Below, piece after piece: positions 8,550 through 17,711 of a stretch of DNA of 64,000 nt (positions are counted from its first letter, which is position 1; every line of letters begins with the position of its first letter). The position numbers were made by a program, and so were the translations under genes. This DNA comes from Kiritimatiellales bacterium. GTDB taxonomy: Bacteria > Verrucomicrobiota > Kiritimatiellia > Kiritimatiellales > Tichowtungiaceae. The DNA is taken from contig JBBADV010000003.1 in NCBI GenBank assembly GCA_041656295.1, positions 175,401-239,400 of the forward strand. Direction: 5' to 3'. The notes below the pieces were generated by a model, which saw nothing but the letters and a program-made list of their open reading frames with translations, made no database searches and had not been told where the DNA came from.

Positions 8550-8578
8550 AAATAAATTTTTCTGTTTTACTGCCGCAG

Positions 8579-9745
8579 ATGAAACCGTACCGGGTGGTAT
8601 TATTAATTGAAGAAGAGCGGGAAGTAGGGCGCGGATTGTTGCGCGGTATCGCGCAGTATTCGCGCAATTTCGGTCCGTGGATGTTTTATCGCGAAGAGCC
8701 GTTCTATGAAAAGCTGTCGGATGCCGAGCGCCTGCAGCGCATAAAAAAATGGCGACCGGACGGAATTATAATGCGTGAACAGGGCGCGCTGGATAAATCG
8801 CTGTTAAAACTTGGTGTGCCGGTAATTTACAGCGGACACCGGAACGGGCCGGCTGCCGGTGTGCCGAATATTCTGGGCGACGACCGGGAGATCAGCCAGC
8901 TGGCGGCGCGCTATCTGCTGGATAAAGGATTCCGACATTTCGGGTTCTGCGGGTTCGACGATATGTGGTGGTCAGTGGATCGCGGGAGGTTTTTTGCTGA
9001 GGCACTGTCCCTGAAAGGATTTCAGGTCAGCCTATACGTTCCGCCGCTGCAGGATGCTCCGCATTCGCGCGACGGTGAGCCGGAGCTGATTGCGCATTGG
9101 ATAAAGACTCTTCCGAAACCGTGCGCGGTTTTTGCCTGTACTGATGACCGGTGCCGGCAGGTTGCGACAGCCTGTCGTCTGGCTGGCCGGCGCGTTCCGG
9201 AGGAGGTTGCACTGCTGGGTGTTGATAATGACGAATTAACCTGCGAGTTTGCCTTTCCGCCGCTATCAAGCATTTTACTGGATACGGAAAAAAGCGGTTA
9301 TGATGCAGCGGAAACGCTGCACCGGATAATGCGCGGTAAAAAAACCGGCAGGCCGGTTATCTCAATTCCGGTGTCCCGGGTGATTACACGGAAATCTACA
9401 GACATGATTGCTGTTGAGGATCCGGTCGTCGTGACCGCCCTAAATTATATCCGGGAGCATTATCGGAAAGGGGTTTCTGTCGCTGAAATTTCCCGTAATG
9501 CCGGCGTTTCCCGGCGGGTGCTGGAGATACGGTTCAGGAAGGCAATCAATCGCTCGGTTTATGAAGAGGTGTTATTGATTCGCATGAATCACGCCTGCCT
9601 GCTGCTGCTGGAAAGCAGCCTGTCGGTGGCGCAGATTTCCGAGGCGCTGAATTATGAAGAGGTAAAATATTTTTCCCGTGCTTTCAAACAGGCGATCGGC
9701 GTCAGTCCGCTGGCTTACCGCAAGCAGTTCAGCATTCGTCCCTGA
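8579..9745 (+). CDS. XylR-like AraC-family transcriptional regulator
   Basis: 388 aa from the ATG at 8579; a TTG at 8543 lies inside the candidate operator and is unlikely. Residues 1-270 are a LacI/periplasmic-binding-like sensor (VVLLIEEEREVGRGLLRGIAQYSR, then FACTDDRCRQVATACRLAGRRV and GVDNDELTCEFAFPPLSSI). Residues about 285-385 are an AraC double HTH (VAEISRNAGVSRRVLEIRF; LLLESSLSVAQISEALNY; FKQAIGVSPLAYRK). This architecture is that of E. coli XylR. It probably senses a sugar and controls the two flanking kinase units. Confidence 0.87.
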   Translation: MKPYRVVLLIEEEREVGRGLLRGIAQYSRNFGPWMFYREEPFYEKLSDAERLQRIKKWRPDGIIMREQGALDKSLLKLGVPVIYSGHRNGPAAGVPNILGDDREISQLAARYLLDKGFRHFGFCGFDDMWWSVDRGRFFAEALSLKGFQVSLYVPPLQDAPHSRDGEPELIAHWIKTLPKPCAVFACTDDRCRQVATACRLAGRRVPEEVALLGVDNDELTCEFAFPPLSSILLDTEKSGYDAAETLHRIMRGKKTGRPVISIPVSRVITRKSTDMIAVEDPVVVTALNYIREHYRKGVSVAEISRNAGVSRRVLEIRFRKAINRSVYEEVLLIRMNHACLLLLESSLSVAQISEALNYEEVKYFSRAFKQAIGVSPLAYRKQFSIRP

Positions 9746-9765
9746 TTCGCAATCTGGGAAAAAAT
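9746..9765. promoter_or_regulatory. candidate operator upstream of second pfkB
   Basis: TTCGCAATCTGGGAAAAAAT, 19 of 20 identical to the minus-strand reading of 8530-8549. It begins right after the regulator stop codon and lies 71 bases before the kinase ATG at 9837, a plausible place for activator binding. Confidence 0.6.
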
Positions 9766-9836
9766 ATTCGCGTCTGCCGGTTGCGAAAATGCATAGAACC
9801 TGCACTGTGGACTTGGTTTTTCGAAGGAAAAGAACA

Positions 9837-10943
9837 ATGGCGAAAATTGCAGTGGCGGGACATATCTGTTTAGATATTATTCCGGAATTTTTTCCCGGCA
9901 AATACAACCCGAAGACTTTGCTGGTCCCGGGAACTCTGGTTGAAGTCGGCCAGGCGGTGGCGGCAACCGGCGGAGCGGTGTCCAATACCGGCCAGGCGCT
10001 GCACCGCTTAGGCGAAGATGTTGTACTGATCGCAAAAGTCGGAAATGATGAATTCGGCCACACCGTCCGCCGGCTGTTAAATCGTCAGGGCGCCGGCATT
10101 GCTGATAATTTAATTATTTCTCCCGGGGAACATACCTCATATTCAATTGTAATCAACCCTCCGGGCATTGACCGGATTTTCCTGCATTCGCCGGGAGCCA
10201 ATCACTCTTTTTCCAGCCGTGATCTTGATGAAGAAACAATCAGCGGCTGTTCGCTGTTTCATTTCGGATATCCGCCGCTGATGAAATGTATTTTTGAGCG
10301 GAACGGCGCGGAATTAAAAACGATATTCACCCGGATGAAACGCCGGGGAATTACAACGTCGTTAGATATGACATTTGTTGATCCCGCATCGGATGCCGGA
10401 AAAATTGACTGGCCGGCTTTTCTGAACAACGTATTGCCGCTCACGGATATTTTCCTGCCCAGTCTTGATGAAATCCTGTTTATGACCGACCGGGATTTAT
10501 ATTTTCACCTGACCTCAAGCGCGCGAGAGGAACTGATTGAACAGGTGAATGCTGCGGTGATTGAACGGATCGCACAGAAACTGATCGATGCCGGTGTCCC
10601 GGTTGTCGTAATCAAACTCGGGGCACACGGGTTGTATTTACGCACAGCGGAACAGGTGCCGGGCAAAGACCGCTCATGGAATAAACAGTCGTTTTTCACG
10701 CCGGCATTCAAGGTTAAAAAGGGCGGAACAACCGGTGCCGGCGATTGTGCCATCGCCGGCTTTCTTTCCGCTTATGTAAACGGATTCAGTGCAGAAGACG
10801 CACTTCAAATGGCCGCCGCGACCGGGTCAGCCTGCGTGGAGTCGCTGGATGCAGTCAGTGCGATTCCTCACAAAGACATATTACAGCAGCGTATCAGGGA
10901 CGGCTGGATGAAGTCTCCTGGAAAGTTTTTATACAAAGGTTAA
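9837..10943 (+). CDS. PfkB-family sugar kinase (second copy)
   Basis: 368 aa from the ATG at 9837, preceded by GAAGGAAAAG. AVAGHICLDIIPEFFPG, ATGGAVSNTGQALHRLGED, LFHFGYPPLMK and the catalytic TTGAGDCAIAGFLSAYVNG align throughout with the kinase at 7267, including the long insert with the PSLDEILFMTDRDLYF segment. The two are clearly paralogs placed on either side of their likely regulator. Probably the same type of sugar substrate; no further specificity can be read. Confidence 0.85.
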   Translation: MAKIAVAGHICLDIIPEFFPGKYNPKTLLVPGTLVEVGQAVAATGGAVSNTGQALHRLGEDVVLIAKVGNDEFGHTVRRLLNRQGAGIADNLIISPGEHTSYSIVINPPGIDRIFLHSPGANHSFSSRDLDEETISGCSLFHFGYPPLMKCIFERNGAELKTIFTRMKRRGITTSLDMTFVDPASDAGKIDWPAFLNNVLPLTDIFLPSLDEILFMTDRDLYFHLTSSAREELIEQVNAAVIERIAQKLIDAGVPVVVIKLGAHGLYLRTAEQVPGKDRSWNKQSFFTPAFKVKKGGTTGAGDCAIAGFLSAYVNGFSAEDALQMAAATGSACVESLDAVSAIPHKDILQQRIRDGWMKSPGKFLYKG

Positions 10944-10995
10944 CGGAGAAGATTCTGTGCCGGTATCCAAGGTGCGGGCTCAACACCGGGATATA

Positions 10996-11039
10996 TCATA
11001 AAAACACAAATTATCATCAAAAAATGCTATATGCAGCAG
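10996..11039 (+). promoter_or_regulatory. conserved leader upstream of duplicated sulfatase (copy 1)
   Basis: About 44 bases beginning TCATAAAAACACAAATTATC and containing TCATCAAAAAATGC; the equivalent block is at 17590-17633, also about 80-120 bases before the sulfatase ATG, and similarity continues to the start codon. Could be promoter/operator or simply unchanged duplicated DNA. Confidence 0.45.
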
Positions 11040-11115
11040 TGCAGGCAATCTGTTTACTGGATACATACGATCGTCTGTTGATGAAACAGGCAGTGATGAT
11101 GAAAGGGTGTTCATT

Positions 11116-13545
11116 ATGATGACGCGCACAAAAACTTTTTTCCAGTATCTCAGCGCCGGTTCCGTTCTGTTTCAGGTGTCCGGATTGGCTTCAGAACAGA
11201 TATCTTGCCGGCCGAACGTCGTCTTTATAACATCCGATCAGCAGCGTTCTGATTCATGCGGTGCATATAATTCGCCGGTTCGCCGGAAAGACGGATCATC
11301 TCCGACGCCGTTTATCGACAAGCTGGCAGCAGGCGGTGTGCGATTTGATTATGCCTATTGCAACTCTCCGCTGTGCGCTCCGTCCCGGGCATCGTTCATG
11401 ACCGGAATGTATCCTCATACTACGACGGCAATCAACCACCAGCCTGACCGCCGGAATCCTGGGGTTACCCGCTTCCCGGGAATCAGAGCAGGTATTCTTA
11501 CCATGGGCGAAGTATTCCGCAATTCCGGTTACCGTACCGCCGCGATCGGTAAAATGCATGTGCATGGAGAGCTGAAAGATGTCTGGGATATGGGGTTTGA
11601 TGTCACAAAATTGAGATTTTATACGGAGTTCCCTGGACATCACTATGCGGATCTTCGTGATGGAGATGTAAATGCACGGTATCGGGGAATTTACAACTAT
11701 AAAGACAAAACGCTTAAAGACGTAGATCCTGAACGGTTTAAGAATGCTCCTGAAGATCTTACTGTTGTGCAAAATGATCTGAATCCTTACTTCCTTGAAA
11801 CACTGGTTGAGCGCGAAGAAGAAATGTTTGATTACATGGTAACAACGGAATCGCTTAAATTTATCGAGGAAAGTGTACAGCAGAACGTCCCTTTTTTCAT
11901 TCACATCGGATTGGAAAAACCGCACCCGCGCTGGGATACATTCCAGCGGTTTCTGGATCTGTTCGATCCGGAAAAAATGCCCTTGCCGGAAACACGGAAA
12001 GAGTGGCGGGAGAAAGGCATGCTGCCGACACATCTGGAGTGGATTCATAACGGCATGGCGGATGATAAAATAAAAAATGCAATGGCTGCATATTACGCCT
12101 GCGTTGCCAGTCTGGATGAACAAGTGGGACGTATTACGGATCTGTGCGCAGAACTGGACATTGACGAAAACACAATCTTTGTTTTTACCAGCGATCACGG
12201 TGAAATGCTGTTTGATCACGGTATACGCGGCAAACATAATATGTATGAAGAGTCCGTCAGAGTTCCGTTGATTGTAAAATATTCACAGGCATTTAAACAA
12301 GGGAGCCAGTGCTCCGTCCCTGTCGGATTAATTGATATTTTTCCGACGTTTGCCGAACTGTGCGGATTCACTCCGCCATCTCTTTTAGAAGGGGTCTCTT
12401 TGTTATCTGTTATAAAAGGCGATGGCACGTCTCAGCCGGTGTTTTCAGAATTCTATGAAACAGGATACATGGGATGGCGGGATCGATATGCTCCCGTACG
12501 GATGTGTATTACGGATCAATACAAATACGTTTATACACACGGATGCATTGATCAGCTGTTCGACAGAGTAAAGGATCCGCAGGAGATGGAGAATCTGGCG
12601 GTAGACTCTGCATACAATGAAACGCGCCGACGGCTGAAGTTTATAACGCTTGAAAGCTGGGAACTGGACAGTTATCCGCAACTGGAAATCCAGGCCGCCG
12701 CCGGCGACAAACATATTACACTGAGCTGGCAGCCGGCAGGAGAAGGCGCGGTTTATACGCTCTTCCGGTCTGATTCGCCGGATGTATCAGACGCAGTACC
12801 GGTAGGGAAAAATATACGGCAGCTGACGTATACGGATTCTTCCGTTCACGCCGGCGCGCACTATTCATACTGGGTGATGGCGGATGTTCCGCTGACGCGG
12901 GCATTCACAGATAAATTTGGAAAACAGCGCTACGGAATAACCCCGGTTTTGACGGCGGAGTATCCGCGCGTACTGCCTGCCAGCGGGCGTGTGGATATTC
13001 AGGCGGCTCCGGGAGAAATACAAACAAAGAAATACGTACCATGGAACGGCGGAACTTTTGAAGAGATCGACTGGATATGGACCGGTTATCCCTTGAATGC
13101 AGCCGATGGAATCGGCATATGTTCCGGAAGTTCTTTTATTCTTACTCAGCAGTCGATGGATGGAGACCATTTTTTTGATGCGATGATACGCACGGTAAAA
13201 AACGGGCAAAAAGCATGGGAACGCGGATCAATAATTTTCAACTATACAGATTATGACCATTATTACCGCTTAACATTAAAGGCAAACGGCCGTCTGGCAT
13301 TAGAGAAAACAGCAGGATTCTGGAAGCCGGCGGAATTATTATACGAACATCCGGAGCCCGGCGGGAATCCTGCGGAATGGAACCGGATCCGTGTCGAAGT
13401 CCGCGGAAAACAGATTGCTGTCAGTTGTAATGAAAAGCCGGTGTTCGTATATCAGGATCAGGATATGTTGCGGAGCGGAAGATCAGGATTCTGTGCGGGA
13501 GTGGGTATGCAATGTGAATTTAAAGACATCACGGTTTCAGAATAA
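11116..13545 (+). CDS. secreted type I sulfatase with C-terminal Fn3-like and LamG/DUF1080-like domains
   Basis: About 809 aa. Start at ATG 11116 after GAAAGGGTG; a GTG 9 bases earlier is less likely. Signal-peptide-like N-terminus (FFQYLSAGSVLFQVSGLAS). Sulfatase domain to about residue 500: RPNVVFITSDQQRSDSCG (metal Asp), active-site C87-A-P-S-R with Cys expected to become formylglycine, TAAIGKMHVHG, FIHIGLEKPHPRWD, FTSDHGEMLFDHG. Then an Fn3-like domain (ITLSWQPAGEGAVYTLFRSD) and a terminal jelly-roll (GSIIFNYTDYDHYYRLTLKANG). It likely removes sulfate esters from a polysaccharide outside the cytoplasm. Near-duplicate at 17712. Sulfatase subfamily not assigned. Confidence 0.9.
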   Translation: MMTRTKTFFQYLSAGSVLFQVSGLASEQISCRPNVVFITSDQQRSDSCGAYNSPVRRKDGSSPTPFIDKLAAGGVRFDYAYCNSPLCAPSRASFMTGMYPHTTTAINHQPDRRNPGVTRFPGIRAGILTMGEVFRNSGYRTAAIGKMHVHGELKDVWDMGFDVTKLRFYTEFPGHHYADLRDGDVNARYRGIYNYKDKTLKDVDPERFKNAPEDLTVVQNDLNPYFLETLVEREEEMFDYMVTTESLKFIEESVQQNVPFFIHIGLEKPHPRWDTFQRFLDLFDPEKMPLPETRKEWREKGMLPTHLEWIHNGMADDKIKNAMAAYYACVASLDEQVGRITDLCAELDIDENTIFVFTSDHGEMLFDHGIRGKHNMYEESVRVPLIVKYSQAFKQGSQCSVPVGLIDIFPTFAELCGFTPPSLLEGVSLLSVIKGDGTSQPVFSEFYETGYMGWRDRYAPVRMCITDQYKYVYTHGCIDQLFDRVKDPQEMENLAVDSAYNETRRRLKFITLESWELDSYPQLEIQAAAGDKHITLSWQPAGEGAVYTLFRSDSPDVSDAVPVGKNIRQLTYTDSSVHAGAHYSYWVMADVPLTRAFTDKFGKQRYGITPVLTAEYPRVLPASGRVDIQAAPGEIQTKKYVPWNGGTFEEIDWIWTGYPLNAADGIGICSGSSFILTQQSMDGDHFFDAMIRTVKNGQKAWERGSIIFNYTDYDHYYRLTLKANGRLALEKTAGFWKPAELLYEHPEPGGNPAEWNRIRVEVRGKQIAVSCNEKPVFVYQDQDMLRSGRSGFCAGVGMQCEFKDITVSE

Positions 13546-13623
13546 ACCGTTTGATACGATCTATCTGTGAATTTCTGAATAATAGAATCGAATGTGTATT
13601 ATAAAAACAGAAAGGCGGGCCGT

Positions 13624-14280
13624 ATGATTACGTTGAAGCTGGTTGCAATGTTAATAATATTCAGCACGTGGAGTGCATACGGAGGAGCAGTCATACAGTT
13701 CGGCGGAAATAAGAATGATATTTTGAATGAAAAATACAAAAGTCAGGTCGACGCTGATGAAATTGTGGCATGGTTTGGCGGCAGCAGCGCGGGGACATCG
13801 GCAAGGCAAACGGGCAGCTTGAAAGATGCAGGAGCGGGCGCACTGCTTACATCCGTTAAAAACGGACTTTCCTTAACATCAATCGCAGTTTTATCAACGG
13901 ATCCGGCAAGAATAAAAACGGTTACTTATGGACGCGCCCTGGGAGTCAACTCCGCCGGCTCGACCGGGGCCGCAGCGATGTTTAATACAGAAGATGCAAC
14001 AGAATGGATCATTTCATTTAATAAAGATATCACCCTTCAAAAAATTCTTTTTACAGGATTTAATTATCCTCAGGATATCGCAGAAATTTCCGTTGAAAAC
14101 GGGAGCATATTTACTGTTACCGGTAATAAAACCCCTTTAGCGGCCTGGACCGGAACGCAAACAGACAGAGTTTATACATTAACCACACCGGTTACAGTCT
14201 CTGCAGGGACAAAGATAAAAATAAAATCACTGGGAAAAAATGATTGGGGATTGGGAGGAATTATTGTTGAGACCCTGTAA
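13624..14280 (+). CDS. secreted protein, paralog of 14410 but without PEP-CTERM tail
   Basis: 218 aa from ATG 13624 after AAAGGCGGG. Signal peptide LKLVAMLIIFSTWSAYGG, then a domain starting AVIQFGGNKNDILNEKYK that aligns almost end to end with the next gene (STDPARIKTVTYGRALGVNSAGS; WIISFNKDITLQKILFTGFNYPQDIAEISVENGS). It stops at GGIIVETL just where its paralog continues into a PEP-CTERM anchor. The fold looks like an all-beta secreted domain; function unknown. Being unanchored it is expected to be released. Confidence 0.75.
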   Translation: MITLKLVAMLIIFSTWSAYGGAVIQFGGNKNDILNEKYKSQVDADEIVAWFGGSSAGTSARQTGSLKDAGAGALLTSVKNGLSLTSIAVLSTDPARIKTVTYGRALGVNSAGSTGAAAMFNTEDATEWIISFNKDITLQKILFTGFNYPQDIAEISVENGSIFTVTGNKTPLAAWTGTQTDRVYTLTTPVTVSAGTKIKIKSLGKNDWGLGGIIVETL

Positions 14281-14409
14281 GCCTCCACATCCGAAAAAGC
14301 ATCATTCTTGTCCGAAAATGTGATGGTTAATTTTAATTTCATAGGCCATAAAAACTGTATCACGCTTTTAGAAGCGGGTGATTGGATTGTAAGAAGAAAG
14401 GAGTACAGA

Positions 14410-15138
14410 ATGAAAAGGTGTATATTAGCTATAGTGAGCATGATCATTGCGTGCGGTGCATTCGGCGATATTATTATTCAATTCGGCGGGAACAAAGATG
14501 ATGCAGCGGAAGCAGCATATCAGGCAGAGGTCGGCGCCGATAAGATTGTGGCATGGTTCGGCACAGATAATGCAGGAAATCCGGCAACCAAGACCGGCAG
14601 TTTAAAAGATAAACCCGCCGGCGCAACGCTTACGGAAATCAGCAGCGGACTCGTGTTAACCTCTGTGAGTATTACATCAACGGATCCGGCAAGAACAAAC
14701 ACTGTCGTGTCCGGCCGTGCACTGGGAATTAATGCTGCCGGATCAGTTTATAATGATGCGGTGTTTAATACGGCGGCGCAAACGACCTGGACGTTTGAAT
14801 TCAATAAAGATGTTACGCTCCAGCAGTTGCTGTTTACAGGATTTAATTATCTTCAGGATATTGCGAAAATAACGGTCGAAGATGGCAGTACATATGAAAT
14901 TTACGCACAGTCTACGCCGGTGGCATCCTGGACCGGCACACAACAAGACCGTGTTTATACATTCGATACCCCTGTTACGATTGCTGCCGGGAAAAAAATT
15001 ACGGTGGAATCATTAGGAACTAACGACTGGGGGCTGGGCGGAATCGTGGTTGTAATTCCTGAGCCGGCCACACTAAATCTTTTTCTCATCAGTGCCGTCG
15101 GGATTTTTGGATATCGCAGCTTGCGTCTCAATAAATAA
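14410..15138 (+). CDS. secreted PEP-CTERM protein
   Basis: 242 aa from ATG 14410 after AGAAAGGAG. Signal peptide CILAIVSMIIACGAFG; body IIIQFGGNKDDAAEAAYQ onward is paralogous to 13624. The C-terminus VIPEPATLNLFLISAVG-IFGYRSLRLNK is a textbook PEP-CTERM signal: PEP, hydrophobic stretch, basic end. Such proteins are processed by an exosortase and exported to the envelope or matrix; no exosortase gene is in this window. Located between two sulfatase duplicates, it may bind the glycan substrate, but that is inference. Confidence 0.85.
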   Translation: MKRCILAIVSMIIACGAFGDIIIQFGGNKDDAAEAAYQAEVGADKIVAWFGTDNAGNPATKTGSLKDKPAGATLTEISSGLVLTSVSITSTDPARTNTVVSGRALGINAAGSVYNDAVFNTAAQTTWTFEFNKDVTLQQLLFTGFNYLQDIAKITVEDGSTYEIYAQSTPVASWTGTQQDRVYTFDTPVTIAAGKKITVESLGTNDWGLGGIVVVIPEPATLNLFLISAVGIFGYRSLRLNK

Positions 15139-15325
15139 AGATGATGGGCTTTTGTGCCAGCAGGTTGAAATCAAAGACTGCAGCGCAGAACCGTAGTTTT
15201 TGCGTATACAAATATCCATGTATTAACAGATAATTGAAGGTGTTTCTGCAAAGGTGCAGATTTGAAACCGGCAGTAACAGGGTAAGGTCCGGACATTTAA
15301 ACGTTGGAAATAACCGCCGGGAAAA

Positions 15326-17434
15326 TTGAAAAGAAATACACAGATGCATTTTATTATTCATTTATTGTTATTCATGGCAATCAGCGTTGCGCATTCGGAA
15401 TTAGAAGTTCCGAATGTGCTGTCTGACGGAGTTGTTTTTCAACAAAACAAGCCTGTGAAAGTCTGGGGGAAAGGAACTCCCGGCCGAACAGTTACCGTGA
15501 CATTATCCCGGGAAAACGATGCGGTTGTTATTGATGTAAAATCAGCATTGATCGATGCCGGCGGCCAATGGCAGGTGTTGATGTCTGAACAGACCGCTTC
15601 GTATACGAAATATAAAATTAAGATCGAAGACGGCAGGGATGTGATCACGATTCGCGATGTGCTTTTTGGCGAGGTCTGGCTGGCGAGCGGACAGTCAAAT
15701 ATGAACCTGGCACTGAAATACATTCAAAATAATCAGGAAATAAAATCGGCCGTCGATGCCGCCGGCAACGAATATATCAGGGGATTGAACAGTACGAAAG
15801 GTATTGTGGTTAGATCGACAGCCTGTTCACAGACCCCTCTGGATGATATTCCTGAAGCCCGGTGGGGTTCTGCTAAAAATTTTACAGGAGTTGCAGATCT
15901 TTCCGGTGTAGGTATTACATTTGCACGGAGATTATTTGAATTGCTTAATCAGAACGGCAATGAAGTACCGGTGGCAATTCTCAGCCAGACCAGGGGCGGG
16001 ACAAGCATTCACGCATGGTTATCTTATGATGCAACGCAGGCAAGCCCGGCGCTGATGGAGAAATATCCGGGGACATGGAGCGGCAGCGGAAGCGCCGTCA
16101 GTGATTTTAATCAGGCGACCGCCTGCTATAACCATTTGATTGGACCGTTAACTAATTTATGCATTGCCGGGATTATATGGTATCAGGGGGAAAATAATGT
16201 AGGGAATGAAGCAGCGGGAGTTTATTACCGGGGTGCGATGGCCGCATTAATAAAAAGCTGGAGAAAAGATTTTGCATCCAATGAGGCTGCGGTGCTTTCC
16301 GTTCTGCTCGCATCGCATCACTACTGGCCCGTACTTGAAGCTGCCGCATATATCCGCGAAGCGCAATATGAAGCGTTATGTTTTGATATAAATCCTGGGG
16401 GGACAGTGATCCCGATCTATGATCTTTCGCAGACGTGGTATTCAGATACCTTCCCGTCTAAAGCGCCGATTCATCCGTTAACAAAGCAGGAGGTGGGAAC
16501 CCGTCTGGGTAATGCCGCGTATGCAACTCACTACGCCGGCGATATTGAATATTCCGGACCCGTATATACATCGATACATCCGGACGGAGCCGGCCTGGAA
16601 ATAACCTTTACCCATACATCCGGCGGATTAAAAATACTCGAGGGGAAAGGAGAAACACTGCGGGGATTTTCAATTTGCGGGACTGACCGTGTATTTTATC
16701 CGGCAGATGCAGTAATTATCAACAGTAATACAGTAAAACTGTCAAATCCCAGTGTAGAGGCTCCGGTTGCCGCGACGTATGCGTTTTCATCGTTGAATTA
16801 TTTTGCGAACCTCGCCAATGGAGCCGGACTGCCGGCCATGCCGTTCCGGACAGATAAAACTGCTTCAGTATACAATGCGCCGCTCCTGTGGATGCATTGC
16901 GATACGGTGACAAACTGGTACAATGTCAAAACAAATGCATATTTCACCAATACGTGGTCTGCCGGTTCCGGAGTTACAGAAATATCACTGACTGATCACA
17001 GATGTGAAGGCGATGCCGCGCTCCGGATTGATTATAATATCCGGAATTTATCGACGAACCGGGTGATTGTATCGCCTGTTCTTGAGGTTGGTAATTTATT
17101 GTTTAATAAATATCCGGGATTAAGTTTGAGTCTGTATAAACCGGTAGATGAAACGATAAATGTCTCGCTTGTATTTACGGGAAAAGACGGTGTCCGGCGG
17201 CGCCTTAAAGGAACAGCGCAGCCACAAAGTCACATGAACGGAATCGTACCTGTCTCCGGACCGGGCTGGCATGAACTCTGGTTTTCGTTTGAATCACCTT
17301 ATTTAGATTCAGATGGTGTAACACAGCTGGCTGGGATTTCAGAAGTGAGAGAAATTGAAATAATTTTTGAAATACCGTCCGGCGCATTGTCTGAAAATTA
17401 TATTATTTTAGATAGCATACAATTTTCGAACTGA
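15326..17434 (+). CDS. sialate O-acetylesterase-like SGNH esterase
   Basis: 702 aa from a TTG at 15326, which gives a basic n-region before the signal peptide FIIHLLLFMAISVAHS; ATG 15344 is the alternative. Beta-domain LEVPNVLSDGVVFQQNKPVKVWGKG, then GEVWLASGQSNMN (catalytic Ser of GQSN), IIWYQGENNVGNE (block III) and PIHPLTKQEVGTRLGNAAY carrying the catalytic Asp/His-type motif. This matches the sialic-acid-specific acetylesterase family, which in polysaccharide loci removes O-acetyl groups. The last about 180 residues form an extra beta domain resembling a carbohydrate-binding jelly roll. The locus suggests acetyl removal from a sulfated glycan. Confidence 0.85.
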   Translation: MKRNTQMHFIIHLLLFMAISVAHSELEVPNVLSDGVVFQQNKPVKVWGKGTPGRTVTVTLSRENDAVVIDVKSALIDAGGQWQVLMSEQTASYTKYKIKIEDGRDVITIRDVLFGEVWLASGQSNMNLALKYIQNNQEIKSAVDAAGNEYIRGLNSTKGIVVRSTACSQTPLDDIPEARWGSAKNFTGVADLSGVGITFARRLFELLNQNGNEVPVAILSQTRGGTSIHAWLSYDATQASPALMEKYPGTWSGSGSAVSDFNQATACYNHLIGPLTNLCIAGIIWYQGENNVGNEAAGVYYRGAMAALIKSWRKDFASNEAAVLSVLLASHHYWPVLEAAAYIREAQYEALCFDINPGGTVIPIYDLSQTWYSDTFPSKAPIHPLTKQEVGTRLGNAAYATHYAGDIEYSGPVYTSIHPDGAGLEITFTHTSGGLKILEGKGETLRGFSICGTDRVFYPADAVIINSNTVKLSNPSVEAPVAATYAFSSLNYFANLANGAGLPAMPFRTDKTASVYNAPLLWMHCDTVTNWYNVKTNAYFTNTWSAGSGVTEISLTDHRCEGDAALRIDYNIRNLSTNRVIVSPVLEVGNLLFNKYPGLSLSLYKPVDETINVSLVFTGKDGVRRRLKGTAQPQSHMNGIVPVSGPGWHELWFSFESPYLDSDGVTQLAGISEVREIEIIFEIPSGALSENYIILDSIQFSN

Positions 17435-17589
17435 TGCGGCACGACATAGCTTTTACGATGATAACCAGGAGTCGAAGTTTTCATTTCAACCCTCAAAGCG
17501 ATTCATTTTGTCAAAAATGAGAGGGGGTCAGTATAAAAACAGATGTTCTTCCGTCGTATCCGGGCAACGTAAATTCAAAAATAAAAATG

Positions 17590-17633
17590 TCATAAAAATA
17601 CAAATCATCATCAAAAAATGCTGTATGCATCAG
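17590..17633 (+). promoter_or_regulatory. conserved leader upstream of duplicated sulfatase (copy 2)
   Basis: TCATAAAAATACAAATCATC followed by ATCAAAAAATGCTGTATGCA, a close match to 10996-11039. The preserved leader shows that the duplication included upstream DNA or that both leaders are under selection. Confidence 0.45.
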
Positions 17634-17711
17634 CGTAAATAATATGTTTACTGAATACAGAATATATGGTTTGTCGATAAAACAGACAGTTATAACGAAA
17701 GGGTGTTTATT

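Noticed and set aside
8543..8578. TTG upstream start for the XylR-like gene
   Set aside because: It falls in the candidate operator; ATG 8579 fits family N-termini better.
11296..12237. 313-aa open frame antisense to the first large sulfatase
   Set aside because: Lies wholly inside a firmly supported gene, has no ribosome site and low-complexity composition; the matching duplicate at 18030-18644 is broken into pieces.
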